From Aquimarina brevivitae (GTDB lineage: Bacteria > Bacteroidota > Bacteroidia > Flavobacteriales > Flavobacteriaceae), in NCBI RefSeq assembly GCF_004216895.1, contig NZ_SGXE01000003.1, forward strand, positions 1 through 64,000: a DNA stretch of 64,000 nucleotides, given 5' to 3'. The first letter of the stretch is position 1. Every line of letters begins with the position of its first letter. A program made the translations under genes and the position numbers. The notes beneath the pieces were generated by a model. That model worked only from the letters and a program-made list of their open reading frames with translations, was not told where the DNA came from and made no database searches. Below, in pieces: positions 39,801 to 48,539 of the stretch.

Positions 39801-42366
39801 CATAATGGTATTCTGGCCCTTGTTCAATACTACCATCAGGATACTCATAAATAGGAGTTTCCTTCAAAGGAATAGTACTCATGTTTACAGTCTCATTGGC
39901 ACTCAATATATTAAGGGTAGTATTACTAGCTATTTGTAACCCTGTAATTTGATTAATTTCGTAAGCTAAAGGCATCACCGAAACACTATATTCACCGGTT
40001 TCTTCGTTGGTCACAAAACTATACCGTGTATAAGGAGTGACACTAGCTCCTACTGGTGTATAGTCTAAGGTAAGGTTAGCGACACCTATGTTATTTTTTG
40101 AACTGATTGTAACATTCTGTTGACTACCATCAGCGTCGGTATATGAACCTGAAAATACACCATCCGCACCAAAACCTATTGTTTTTTGAGATTCCACAGC
40201 TCCTCCTACAACTCTACCAACAAGTGTAACACGTGTATTATCTAAGAAAACTACTGATTCCTCAGCATCCTCAAAAAATTCAAAATAATTACCACTTCCT
40301 GCAGGAAAACGTCCGCTGTATGCAAACTCGTGACTATCTTTCTTAACGGAAATATAATGATTACCGATAGGTACATTAATTTCAAAAGTTCCATCACTAT
40401 CAGAGGTTACAGGAACGTTGTTTTCATCGAGTACAATTTCACCATCTACAAATACCTGAACGCCTTCTGAAGGAATTTGAGCATAACGCTCCAGATAGTC
40501 GTCTGAATCATCATCGGGTGTATTATTGTTATTGTATGCATATGCTCCTTTTGAAAACTTTTCAGATCCTTTAGTATAATAATTATATCCTTCATCAAGA
40601 ATTCCAGGACCGCTAACATATTCATCACCATCTGTAAGCCCTACAAAACTACCCCCATTTACCTCTACGAAAGATGGAAAAACGCCATCTGTATCATACA
40701 ACACTTTTCCTCTAAAAACAAATGAAGAAATATCTGTAAAATCTATTTTGTTGATGACTTCAGAACCTTGCCCTAAATACACTAATTGTTGATTCGGTTC
40801 AAACTGGTGCTGTCCGTACAAAGGTGTTATCCTAAAGGACTCGCCTGATCCTGAATATGGAATAGCTGTAATCTCGTAATTACCATTACTATCACTTACT
40901 CCTAATACGCCTAACTGATCTGACGTAGGAATATTACCAGTACCTGAAATCCATGAAACCTTATCACTATCTGCGGTAAAATCATTGAATAGTTTACCGT
41001 GATTTTTATTATAATTAAAACCAGTTCTGGATAAATCGAAAGCATAATTCCCTATGCCTTCATTAGCTGTAAGATAGGCAATAAGACTGCTATTATTTCC
41101 GCTGATATATCGTTTAAAATCGGTGCGAATTTTGTCCTCATTAACCACATCATTCCAGATCCTGATTTCATCAATATGTGCTTCACGACTTCCTCCTATA
41201 TAGATATCATCCCAATCCGTAGATACACCATTAATTTTCATAGCAACCGTAGAAGTAGGTACAGCAACCTGAAAATAGGGTTCGCTATATGAACTATCGC
41301 TATCTACTAATGCCTGATGTACACTATCTCTGTAGGCTTCGTTAATCTGCCTACCATTGATATATACCAGTGGTACCAATCCATCTTGTAACACTATAGA
41401 GAAATGTACATATTTAGTATTAAATTCTGAAACCGGCAATAATTCGTCATTCCCCCGATCATTTACGTTTCCTGAAGGGTAATAATTATATAATTCATAA
41501 ACACTACCGGCAACATCTATTTGCAAACTATTTGAAGCGGCCAATAATTTTGTTTTTACTTCGATTGGATTATTTGCTCCTAATGGGTTTGTAGAACTTC
41601 TGATGGCAAATGCTCTAATCGCATTACCAGAATCATCAAGGTAAGATGAAGCAGGACGAATCCACGCCTGTAATGTTGTTCTTGTTGTAATTGGAGTATC
41701 TAATCCTTCTATTTCAATTTCTCCTGAAGCAGGAATCGACAAAGCGCTTCCAACATTTAGGCTACTTCCCTGAGGCGTTGCTTTGATAACAACATCTTTA
41801 ACCGGGTTACCACCCTCGTAACTGATATTACCAGTAATCACCGCCGTAGGACTTCTAAACCCTACACCAGTTATAAAAGTTTTATACAAGTCCGGTATAT
41901 GACTAATCCCTTCAGCTTCTAACTTATATTCATACAACACTCCTCCTTCTACATACTGATCTGCATATTCTGTAGCTATAGGAGACACATTACTGATAAA
42001 ATCATAATCGTCAGTTCCATACGCTCTGCGATAAATTTTAATATTAGTAATTAAATCTGCATTATTTCTAATACTCCAGGTAAGCAGTACTTTATCACCG
42101 AAATATCCCTTTGACACATCAAAGGATTCCTCTGCGAATGTATTATAGAGATATAAAACCTCCCAGGGAAAGCGAATGTCTACAGGATTTGTAGTACGCT
42201 CCGTATTGTTCATGTTTTGCCCTAAAAAAGGCACTCCAACCTGTATCGTATATCCATTAGATTGAACACTTTGTGATACGGTTACCATCTGTGCTCCATC
42301 TTCATTTTGAGCAAAAACAGCCTTCCCCAAGAGCAAAAGCCCAAGTAGTATATATACTTTTTTCAT
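33811..42366 (-). CDS. Giant T9SS-exported LamG surface protein, 2851 aa
   Basis: Signal peptide to ~residue 19 (GKAVFAQ). Visible domains are an FnIII-like segment (~85-165), LamG/concanavalin-like domain 1 (~200-470), several carboxypeptidase-regulatory-like beta units (~480-800), a long unrecognised region with a helical stretch (~1190-1300), LamG 2 (~1754-1945), LamG 3 (~1955-2140), an Ig-like 'IPSWMSLSSTSGTLSP' unit (~2270-2355), the 'W.IDP..FDYSM' module shared with the next gene (~2357-2469), a 'NLNQGWTWISLPV' domain, and a C-terminal type A sorting domain (~2769-2851; FTIYPNPF ... LYNLTHQLI ... GTYILQIET ... KKLIKR). LamG folds usually bind glycans. It is the second gene of the operon, 11 bp after the tail-collar gene. 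Confidence 0.9.
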   Translation of the reverse strand: MKKVYILLGLLLLGKAVFAQNEDGAQMVTVSQSVQSNGYTIQVGVPFLGQNMNNTERTTNPVDIRFPWEVLYLYNTFAEESFDVSKGYFGDKVLLTWSIRNNADLITNIKIYRRAYGTDDYDFISNVSPIATEYADQYVEGGVLYEYKLEAEGISHIPDLYKTFITGVGFRSPTAVITGNISYEGGNPVKDVVIKATPQGSSLNVGSALSIPASGEIEIEGLDTPITTRTTLQAWIRPASSYLDDSGNAIRAFAIRSSTNPLGANNPIEVKTKLLAASNSLQIDVAGSVYELYNYYPSGNVNDRGNDELLPVSEFNTKYVHFSIVLQDGLVPLVYINGRQINEAYRDSVHQALVDSDSSYSEPYFQVAVPTSTVAMKINGVSTDWDDIYIGGSREAHIDEIRIWNDVVNEDKIRTDFKRYISGNNSSLIAYLTANEGIGNYAFDLSRTGFNYNKNHGKLFNDFTADSDKVSWISGTGNIPTSDQLGVLGVSDSNGNYEITAIPYSGSGESFRITPLYGQHQFEPNQQLVYLGQGSEVINKIDFTDISSFVFRGKVLYDTDGVFPSFVEVNGGSFVGLTDGDEYVSGPGILDEGYNYYTKGSEKFSKGAYAYNNNNTPDDDSDDYLERYAQIPSEGVQVFVDGEIVLDENNVPVTSDSDGTFEINVPIGNHYISVKKDSHEFAYSGRFPAGSGNYFEFFEDAEESVVFLDNTRVTLVGRVVGGAVESQKTIGFGADGVFSGSYTDADGSQQNVTISSKNNIGVANLTLDYTPVGASVTPYTRYSFVTNEETGEYSVSVMPLAYEINQITGLQIASNTTLNILSANETVNMSTIPLKETPIYEYPDGSIEQGPEYHYEKSFTYRATPVLRVVEQTSDQTIDVNGDLLSTEGFEYPVYTQFGTYSITLKSFERYINYDEADEVEDLVPVIDGELNITNNLALDNSESVERDPNEASIIHYTFKGGIPSITPPFTNTLDIKYRIQGVDYEAENYIAEGIILGGQSDGSQTFITQAPDIPDIILRDPPGSESFASIEAGESITLETEYEYESNVGGSQSLKLMLGAKFEAGGGLAGPVITSENTNSVSTGISINVESEKGFDLSKTYTFNQTISTSDSPEFVGAEGDLYIGQSKNYFYGVYDDIQSSASAVDGSDNFELTNIDGQSVYLSKQKAMYFVQEPSETFFVYSQKYILASLIPNLELIIANIDNGIISEDDPGVLTRAEYVQQINLWRKAIQRNERAKYRALNDRTALKSELDTNAEDYVNDLESEINSGRLTPDVVATYREKLAQSLALKNLITDSFEDNISFDAGAGEISRSAETAIVDTEATEYELTVIEQVALELGFALNSMGLISKTKGHFRQEAEIKVNEYENTTLDISYTLKDDDPANLFSVDVVNVFDGNGPVFSTIGGATSCPYEGPEYSLFYNHSTYDAGDDDIEELVETEREQLSYATQKTEDPRISVEVASVTNIPEDNKAEFVLKLENRADFTSDAASFNYFELLIDNTTNPNNAVFNLFDNGTVVYVPYGQEVQYTLTLEKSVSDVYEYNDIRVVLQSRCDPVNVYSDVRVSAAFVPSCSEVAVTSPTENWVYNRDTAYNSDGTSNPLAINLTEFDTSFNSFQKIDLEYRLASSPTWTRLHTYYATEDFYNDAVANNETDISVITTANLSYAFAIAERSLADGLYEIRARSTCTNGTEYISDIISGTVDLTAPERFGTPLPIDGILTAGEDIQVNFNEGIVYNPSVSNIEIKGATNQLPINNNVSLYFEGTNNTAVISNPSIISGDFTFEFWMNNATTSSSATILSQEGDSFEIGIDSGLLYFNLADLSVQGAMSNDGLFHHYTFTYNKGTGEIQIFEDDRILSEGPGRVNIQFTNKNDLTIGGNSFVGNIHDLRMWNKSFTLEEAYANRYTQLVGNENNLVGYWPMNEGRGELAKDIARFKHAVLNTISWDIKPKGNSYEFDNGQYLELNNVSLVQLTNEMDATLSFWLKTDRAQEATLFSNGRGDGTDIVQADGRANKWSVAMSNAGNLSLISEGTSYELTTTNVADNGWHHIAILFNRKGSLQTYVDGALVTSNAISNVGGFYGNKIWLGARGHIDLAGVETVDQNFTGKIDEVRLWNTLRNEEQIIRDQYNEIDPENLGLMLYAKMNAPETSTGNGPSYYHDDSNQTTNVSNALLSSGIVNYTEDTPAIQPERSVIKFDVNHIINDDEMILEPVITDWASLEGQIIDITVHRMFDQANNMQLSPITWTAFVNKNEVSWYAEGYNDIVELIQENEEQSSFEITLLNKGGNNQPYTITNIPSWMSLSSTSGTLSPDSRKTITVTIDEGLAPGEYVEDLYLETDFGFDQKIQVSIKVLADDPDWTIDPTNFDYSMNIVGRVTIDGVFSNDSYDKIAAFYNGEVRGSVNLAYNASYNEYFAFLTVYSNTIQGEELTFSIWDASQGKIIQATINQEAILVFQENDVVGTLSAPAIFENTDEQTSDINLNQGWTWISLPVEDENLSDVNRLTAGMRLETSDRILSHSPSLLETYYQGNSGGSWSGTVSTNGGLSTGKMYKVYTANGEVLSLNGAAVDVNTWSFDIKENWNWLPFVIGSSQSVNEAMAYFDATDGDVIKSQNLFAVYDPINGWVGTLKYLQPGKGYMISSAMDQSFRYPAYLDLTANHMMIKNAGDQPAIDREFARYGQNMNAIVELPEGYTMLYVYDQEGNVKGTSSVKDYMNNSLAFITIYGDKYEELTFYVSNGNEQQRTTTSFEFTANEVLGTLKNPIVLEAISESFTIYPNPFTEQFTISVKAMVDQTVKVKLYNLTHQLILSTTEEVKSGEHTFTVNTNIAQGTYILQIETNTTIITKKLIKR

Positions 42367-42377
42367 AAGTGTTTTGC

Positions 42378-43259
42378 TTAAAGTTTAATGATGTAGTTTA
42401 CCCCGTAATTCACCGGTCTGGTTTCATTATTTCCTGTAGCTAGCACCCCACCATTGATATTATGACTATGAGAACCATCCTGTGAGGTAACTACAATATT
42501 TTCTGTACCGTTACCTGGTCGTACATAACCATCACCAGGACCATCATTGTCGTCATTATCAAATCGCTGTGTACCGAAAGAAGAATCGTGTGTGTGATTT
42601 CCATCATTGACTATGGATAAATCATTAGGGTGATTATGGGATTCAAAAGCATCATCCTGCGTTGCCATAAGAGAAGGACCTGCTTCGTTGTTAACCGGAC
42701 TGGTTCCTGTTCCTCTAAGGAACATACCTTGTAGATTAGGTGCATTATTAGAACCCAATAAAATTATAAGGTTCGCGGCACCTGGCACAGAGGTTAAGCT
42801 CTGTCCATTACAAAGCACCCAACCTTCTGGAGCTGTAGTTCCGATAAAAGGCATTATAGAGCCTGTAGGTACTCCATTATTTGCAGAAATAGCATAAGGT
42901 ACGTGCTTTAGCTTTTCATTAGAAATTACTGTGGAACCTTCTGTGATACGCAGATACACCTGATTATTAGCGATTATAGCGTTATTTACAGATCCAGGAT
43001 CTATTACGTGAGAAAATACTCCAAAAGCATCCGTAGTTAGTGACAAGGTTTCAGAATAAACAGTCTCTTCTAAATTTGAAGCATTGAGATAGTATAACTG
43101 AAATGTAAGGTTTACAGCACTATTAATTAATGCCGTATTATTATCATTTCTTGCTATACCCTGAATAGCAATTCCAGATGCATTAGCTGAAGACTGTGCA
43201 ATACCGGTAGAAATAATAAAAAATGTGAAAAGAAATGAGATTAGTAAAGTGTGTTTCAT
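42378..43259 (-). CDS. Exported phage tail-collar-domain protein, 293 aa
   Basis: Signal peptide ending near STGIAQS. Residues ~25-125 are a beta-domain often seen before collar domains ('GIAIQGIARNDNNTALINSAVNLTFQLY'). From ~130 there is a Tail Collar domain: GSIMPFIGTTAPEGWVLCNGQSL, then the receptor-tip-like 'NLQGMFLRGTG' and His-rich segments SHNHP, NHTHD and GSHSHN ending 'RPVNYGVNYIIKL'. Collar domains come from phage tail fibres, and Bacteroidota reuse them in secreted proteins. There are no other phage genes nearby. It heads the operon with the 2851-aa LamG protein, so the two may assemble into one surface structure (inference). Confidence 0.87.
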   Translation of the reverse strand: MKHTLLISFLFTFFIISTGIAQSSANASGIAIQGIARNDNNTALINSAVNLTFQLYYLNASNLEETVYSETLSLTTDAFGVFSHVIDPGSVNNAIIANNQVYLRITEGSTVISNEKLKHVPYAISANNGVPTGSIMPFIGTTAPEGWVLCNGQSLTSVPGAANLIILLGSNNAPNLQGMFLRGTGTSPVNNEAGPSLMATQDDAFESHNHPNDLSIVNDGNHTHDSSFGTQRFDNDDNDGPGDGYVRPGNGTENIVVTSQDGSHSHNINGGVLATGNNETRPVNYGVNYIIKL

Positions 43260-43590
43260 GATTAGGTTTAATTTATTTGATGGTTGAAAGTTGTTTAAAA
43301 TTAGATGTTCTATTTTAGTTACGGTATAAGTAATAACACGTATTATTTATGTAAGAAATTACAAACCTTTTACCCTGAGTACGCATTGAAGTTATGTCCA
43401 AAAGTTTAGTTTTCGTTTTATCTAAAATGATTGATTTGAATGTCAAGGCAAAACAACACAATTCTTAATTAAATGTGAAAAAACAGAGGGTATCAAATGG
43501 GTATCAACATTGATAAATACTTTGTTGAATGAGATTTGTTACCCTCTCTAGCTTAATTTTTTACAGGTATGCTATGAGAAAAACACTCAA
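43260..43590. other. 331-bp intergenic region with shared operator-like block
   Basis: This is the upstream region of the tail-collar/LamG operon. It contains the 46-bp block also found before the 48501 start, plus an inverted pair AGAGGGTA (43485-43492) / TACCCTCT (43540-43547). No gene was found in it. Confidence 0.55.
43463..43508 (-). promoter_or_regulatory. Shared upstream element, copy 1 (tandem TTGATACCC)
   Basis: On the minus strand two TTGATACCC direct repeats (43499-43507 and 43488-43496) are 11 bp apart, followed by TTTCACATTTAATTAAGAA. Nearly the same 46-47 bp lies at 48540-48586. Copy 1 is ~205-250 bp upstream of the tail-collar start. The 11-bp phasing suggests two protein monomers on one face of the helix. 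Confidence 0.6.
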
Positions 43591-46500
43591 TTAATTCTTA
43601 ATAAGACGAACAACATCCTGCTTTTGACCCTTTATAATATGAGCAAAATAAACCCCATCAGGTAAGGCTGAAATATTAATGGACGCTGTATTATTTAGTT
43701 GTTGAACTTTTTGACCTGTGATCGTAATCACTGAGATTTCATCTAGTTCCATGCCAAAATACACTATGTCTTTTGTAGGCACCGGATAGACGGATAGGCC
43801 TTCAATAGTATTGTCTTCTATACTTAAGGTTTCATCAACAGTTAATGAAAATTCATAGAAATTAAAATTGTTATACTCGTCAAAAACCTCAATAGTAATA
43901 GTGCGTACTCCATTACCAACGGTTTGTCCGGGTGAAGGATATTGTTGAATATCCAAGGTAGTGGAACAATTATCCGTAAGTATAATTTGTTCTCTATAAT
44001 CTGGTAATATATATCCTGTATTCTCTGCATTATTATAGCCTACAACGACATCAACGGGTAAGGTAGCTGTATCAAACACTGGATATGAAGTATCTACTAC
44101 ACGTATAGTAGTACTACAAGTACTTACTAAATCATTATTATCTATAACCGTTAGGGTGATGCTAATCGGTGCTCCGATATCAGAACAATCAAAGGTAGCT
44201 CTATCAATACTTAAGGATTTGATACCTGAAAGATCTGAAGAGCCATTATCAATAGCATCTGCAGTAATGGTAAGATTTCCTGTTTCGTCCAGTGAAAACG
44301 GAAGCTCACCAATACAATTAGCTATAGGAGCAGTAGTATCCACCACATTCACCGTACGGATAAGCTGTGCCGCAGCATTCCCAAAAGCGTCTGTTGCATC
44401 GTAATAAATGGTATAACTACCTACAGCATCTACAAATGCGGATGCATTAATGATCACATCAGAACCATCATCTGTTGTCGCTCCTAATTCCGAATACCCA
44501 GCTCCTAATTCTACGGTTTGAGGATTGGCACCTGTCAATGTAATTATCGGAGCGGTAGTGTCTACCACATTTACAGTTCTTATAACTTGAACTGCATCAT
44601 TTCCTGAAGCATCTGTAGCGTCATAATAAATAGTATAACTACCTATAGCATCTACAAATGCGGATGCATTAATGATCACATCGGAACCGTCATCTGTAGT
44701 TGCTCCTAGTTCCGTATAGCCATCTCCTAATTCTATAGTTTGAGGGTTAGCGCCCAATAATGTAATGACCGGAGCGGTAGTGTCAACCACGTTTACTGTT
44801 CTAGTAATTTGAACTGCATCATTACCTGAAGCATCTGTAGCATCGTAATAAATAGTATAACTACCTATAGCATCTACAAATGCGGATGCATTTATGATTA
44901 CATCAGATCCATCATCTGTAGTTGCTCCTAGTTCCGCATATCCAGTTCCTAATTCTAAAGTTTGAGGATTGGCACCCGTTAATGTAATCACCGGTGCTGT
45001 GGTATCCACTACATTAACTGTGCGGGTAACCTGTACAGCATCATTGCCGTATGTATCGGTAGCGTCGTAATAAATAGTATAGCTACCTACGAGATCCAAA
45101 AACTCTAAAGTGTCAATTTGTAAAGCTGAACCATCATCCGTTATTGCTCCCAGTTCTGTATAGCCGTCTCCTAATTCTATAATTTGAGGATTGTCACCCG
45201 TTAATGTAATCACCGGTGCTGTTGTATCCACCACATTTACTGTACGGGTAACCTGCACAGCATCATTGCCGTATGTATCGGTAGCGTCGTAATAGATAGT
45301 ATAACTACCTACTGCATCCATAAATTCTGAAGCATCTATAATGATATCAGAACCATCATCTGAGGTCGCTCCTAGTTCCGCATATCCAGCTTCTAATTCT
45401 ATAGTTTGAGGATTGTCCCCCAATAATGTAATCACAGGAGCTGTAGTGTCTACCACATTTACTGTACGAGTAACCTGCACAGCATCATTGCCATAGATAT
45501 CTGTAGCGTCATAATAAATAATGTAACTGCCTACTGCGTCTATAAAGTCAGACGTATTTATAGTTACATCAGAACCATCATCTGTAGTCGCTCCTAGTTC
45601 CGTATAGCCAGCTCCTAATTCTATTATTTGTGGATTGGCTCCATTTAATGTAATTAGAGGCGGAGTGCACTTCGGACTAAATGAAGTATGTGCATCTATA
45701 TTGGTCCAATTTGTTGTGCTATAAGAAGGATCATCCACTTCAATACAATTTAACATTGGATTAGAAGAGCCTTCAAAGGTGGTAACATTAGTGTTGTTTC
45801 CATTTCTAAAATCAAAATAGCTCAATTGAGAGTTATTTTTAAATCTCAAAGTTCTTAAATTAGGAAAATCACTGAGATCTAATGTGGAAAGATTATTATT
45901 ATCAACATTTAAAATGCTTAGGCTTTGAGGCAATTCTGATGGTAGAAGTATCGTTAATTGATTTGATTCTATCGCCAATCTAAAAAGTTTGGTGTTGGCT
46001 GATACATCTATATGCTCTAAATCATTTGCTCCTATAAAAAGTTCCTGTAGCTCCAAATTATTAGAAAAATTGACATCAGGCAAATTATTTGATCTACATC
46101 TTAGATACTCCAAAGCTTGAAAGTCTTCAATACCAGTTAAATCAGAAATGTTTTTAGAGTCAAGAATTAACCTAGTAACCACTTCAATATTGTCTGTTAA
46201 CACATAATCATCTAAAACACTATCATACCCTAAATCTATAAGCGCTTGTTCAAAGTTATTATCGGGTACATATGTATCATCCAAATGGCAATCTGTGCTA
46301 AAATTATTAGCACTGTCAATATCGGTCCAATTAGTTTCACTATAAGAAACATTATCTACTTCGATACAAGATAGCAAGGGTGTATTAGCAGATTGAAATA
46401 CAGAGATGTCACCATTATTACCATTTTTTACCGAAATGCGTTCAAGTACAGGGTTATTCTTTACTATAACCAAAGCCAAAGTTGGATAACTACTTAAATC

Positions 46501-48501
46501 AATTTCTTTTAGGTTGTTATCTGCAACATTAAATTCAAATAAATTAGATGCTAAAGGAGATATGATAAATTCCACTAATCCGTTACCCTCCAATCCTAAA
46601 CGACTTAGTTTTGTGTTTGAAGATAAGTCAATAGTAGTTAAAAAATTATAACCTGCATACAATGTCCTTAACTCTAAATTACTCGACAGGTCTAATTGCG
46701 TTAAATCATTTCCTCGTACCCTAAGCAATTCTAATGCTGTAAAATCAGCTATACCAGTCAAATCAGAAATATCAAGTTCTTCAATCACCAATGAGGTAAT
46801 AGCAGAAATATCGGAGGTCAATACCAAACCATTAATTACTCCATCAGAATCAATTCCCAAATCAATTAATGCTTGTTCAAAGTTTTGATCTAGAATAGCG
46901 GTGTAACAATTGTCTGCTAGCACATGAGTTGCGCCTGAAACTATCCAGTTTGAACTCCCTCCGGCTAATGTAAAATTGAAAAGTGTACCATTTAATCCAT
47001 TTGAGGATAAATTGGTGAGTACAGTTTCAGAGGAATTATCTGTTCCCGCAATGCCTTGATCAAAATTATAATAGGCAATCAAACCAGTTTCATTACCTAC
47101 TAGTTCAGCATATCTATAATACACGGTTTCGCAATAGGTTGTGCTACCAGACCAAATACGAATATCATCTATCTCCCCTTTAAAATATTCAGAAATTCCA
47201 TTGCTACTACCGATATTAAGATTCTTTCCCGTTTGGCTTGTATTAATCGATCTATTTATGGTTCCTTCATAATCACCATTGATATACACATCTGTCTCAG
47301 TCGCTTTTAAAACTAAGGCAATATGATACCATTGCCCCTGTGTAAAAGTATAGTTAAGTGTACTTACACCACCATTATAGAGGTCTAATGCCGAATAGTC
47401 ATCTCTTATATGAAAACTAAATCGAGCACCATTTTGGTCTCGTAACCCAAGAAAAGAAGGATTATACCCTTGAGTTCCGGAATCCCAGTCTGGCTTGACC
47501 CAAGTTTCAATAATTCCGGTTTCAAATTCTAACACTGTGTTATTAGGTACTACCACAATGTCATCGGCACCATCAAAATCCAGCGCATTCCCTACTTGAG
47601 AATTGGAATCCACCACATTTACCGTCCTGGTTATCTGTATAGCATCATTACCTGTTGCATCTGTAGCATCATAATAAATAGTGTATGTGCCTGTAGCATC
47701 AACAAACTCTGTATCATCAATCACTATCGCTGATCCATCATTTGTAGTTGCACCCAGTTCCGTATAACCAGCACCCAATTCAATGATTTGTGGGTTAGCT
47801 CCTATCAACGTAATAATAGGTGGACAATCCGTACTAAAACTATTATTGGCATCAATAGTAGTCCAGTTAGCAGCACTATAAGTGGGGTCATCCACCTCAA
47901 TACAGCTTAATAAAGGTGTACGTCGAGTTTCAAAAGTGGTTACCCTAGTGTAGCTTATGTTAGTGACTATCAATTCACTTAATAGTAAATTATCATTCAA
48001 TCGTATTTGCCTGAGCTCGGGAAGCACACTTAAATCCAGTTTGGTCAACTCATTATTATTAAAATTAACTCCTATAACTTTTGTAGGCGTAGAAGGTAAA
48101 ACTATTTCATTCAAATCATTACTTTCAGCTCCTATCAAAATAAGATCATTATTTGCACTTAAATCTAATGTGGTTAACCTATTATTACCGAATAACACAT
48201 CTTTTAATAGTACATTATTAGAAATATCTACTTCCGTAATATTGTTGTATCTACATTCCAGTGCTTCTAAGGCTACGAAGTCTTCTATACCAGTAAGGTC
48301 ACTTATGTTTTTTCCTTCAATAGTTAAAGAAGTAATAGAAGAAATATCTGAGGTCAATACCTGCCCGTTGATTATTCCATCAGAATCAATCCCCAGATCT
48401 ATTAGGGCTTGTTCAAAATTACTATCCGGAATAGCAGTAGTTTGTGCAAATGTTACTAAAGAAAAAAATAAAGCTAAAAGTGAAAGTAGTTTTTTTGCCA
48501 T
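43591..48501 (-). CDS. T9SS-exported LRR / LamG / Ig-repeat surface protein, 1636 aa
   Basis: Signal peptide (to ~20, LVTFAQ). Order: leucine-rich block 1 (~24-210), Ig-like DUF5011-type unit (~225-300), LamG (~304-523), leucine-rich block 2 (~537-735), leucine-rich block 3 (~742-930), six tandem Ig-like units of ~74 residues (~945-1391), a HYR-like pair (~1392-1555), and a type A sorting domain (~1565-1636; LSVYPVPTKDIVYFG ... ISALPDGVYFAHI ... VVRLIKN). All three leucine-rich blocks start with the same 'NFEQALIDLG.DS' segment, so they arose by internal duplication. The architecture suggests a long adhesive stalk. The gene has its own upstream element with TTGATACCC repeats. Confidence 0.9.
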   Translation of the reverse strand: MAKKLLSLLALFFSLVTFAQTTAIPDSNFEQALIDLGIDSDGIINGQVLTSDISSITSLTIEGKNISDLTGIEDFVALEALECRYNNITEVDISNNVLLKDVLFGNNRLTTLDLSANNDLILIGAESNDLNEIVLPSTPTKVIGVNFNNNELTKLDLSVLPELRQIRLNDNLLLSELIVTNISYTRVTTFETRRTPLLSCIEVDDPTYSAANWTTIDANNSFSTDCPPIITLIGANPQIIELGAGYTELGATTNDGSAIVIDDTEFVDATGTYTIYYDATDATGNDAIQITRTVNVVDSNSQVGNALDFDGADDIVVVPNNTVLEFETGIIETWVKPDWDSGTQGYNPSFLGLRDQNGARFSFHIRDDYSALDLYNGGVSTLNYTFTQGQWYHIALVLKATETDVYINGDYEGTINRSINTSQTGKNLNIGSSNGISEYFKGEIDDIRIWSGSTTYCETVYYRYAELVGNETGLIAYYNFDQGIAGTDNSSETVLTNLSSNGLNGTLFNFTLAGGSSNWIVSGATHVLADNCYTAILDQNFEQALIDLGIDSDGVINGLVLTSDISAITSLVIEELDISDLTGIADFTALELLRVRGNDLTQLDLSSNLELRTLYAGYNFLTTIDLSSNTKLSRLGLEGNGLVEFIISPLASNLFEFNVADNNLKEIDLSSYPTLALVIVKNNPVLERISVKNGNNGDISVFQSANTPLLSCIEVDNVSYSETNWTDIDSANNFSTDCHLDDTYVPDNNFEQALIDLGYDSVLDDYVLTDNIEVVTRLILDSKNISDLTGIEDFQALEYLRCRSNNLPDVNFSNNLELQELFIGANDLEHIDVSANTKLFRLAIESNQLTILLPSELPQSLSILNVDNNNLSTLDLSDFPNLRTLRFKNNSQLSYFDFRNGNNTNVTTFEGSSNPMLNCIEVDDPSYSTTNWTNIDAHTSFSPKCTPPLITLNGANPQIIELGAGYTELGATTDDGSDVTINTSDFIDAVGSYIIYYDATDIYGNDAVQVTRTVNVVDTTAPVITLLGDNPQTIELEAGYAELGATSDDGSDIIIDASEFMDAVGSYTIYYDATDTYGNDAVQVTRTVNVVDTTAPVITLTGDNPQIIELGDGYTELGAITDDGSALQIDTLEFLDLVGSYTIYYDATDTYGNDAVQVTRTVNVVDTTAPVITLTGANPQTLELGTGYAELGATTDDGSDVIINASAFVDAIGSYTIYYDATDASGNDAVQITRTVNVVDTTAPVITLLGANPQTIELGDGYTELGATTDDGSDVIINASAFVDAIGSYTIYYDATDASGNDAVQVIRTVNVVDTTAPIITLTGANPQTVELGAGYSELGATTDDGSDVIINASAFVDAVGSYTIYYDATDAFGNAAAQLIRTVNVVDTTAPIANCIGELPFSLDETGNLTITADAIDNGSSDLSGIKSLSIDRATFDCSDIGAPISITLTVIDNNDLVSTCSTTIRVVDTSYPVFDTATLPVDVVVGYNNAENTGYILPDYREQIILTDNCSTTLDIQQYPSPGQTVGNGVRTITIEVFDEYNNFNFYEFSLTVDETLSIEDNTIEGLSVYPVPTKDIVYFGMELDEISVITITGQKVQQLNNTASINISALPDGVYFAHIIKGQKQDVVRLIKN
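44328..45665 (-). repeat. Six tandem ~223-bp repeats encoding Ig-like domains
   Basis: Six consecutive units with the pattern PVITLxGxNPQxxELGxGYxELGA ... DAxGSYTIYYDATDxxGNDAVQxTRTVNVVDTTA fill this segment (6 x ~223 bp = ~1338 bp). Some neighbours are nearly identical in DNA, for example around 44440-44700 and 44660-44920. A seventh, more diverged copy lies apart at about 47600-47825. Confidence 0.9.
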
Positions 48502-48539
48502 GGGTTAAGACGTTGATAATTTAGTGCAAATAAAACGTT

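Noticed and set aside
44328..45665. Tandem repeats as a mobile or satellite element
   Set aside because: Unit length is a whole number of codons and every unit encodes the same Ig-like domain in frame, so these are coding domain duplications.
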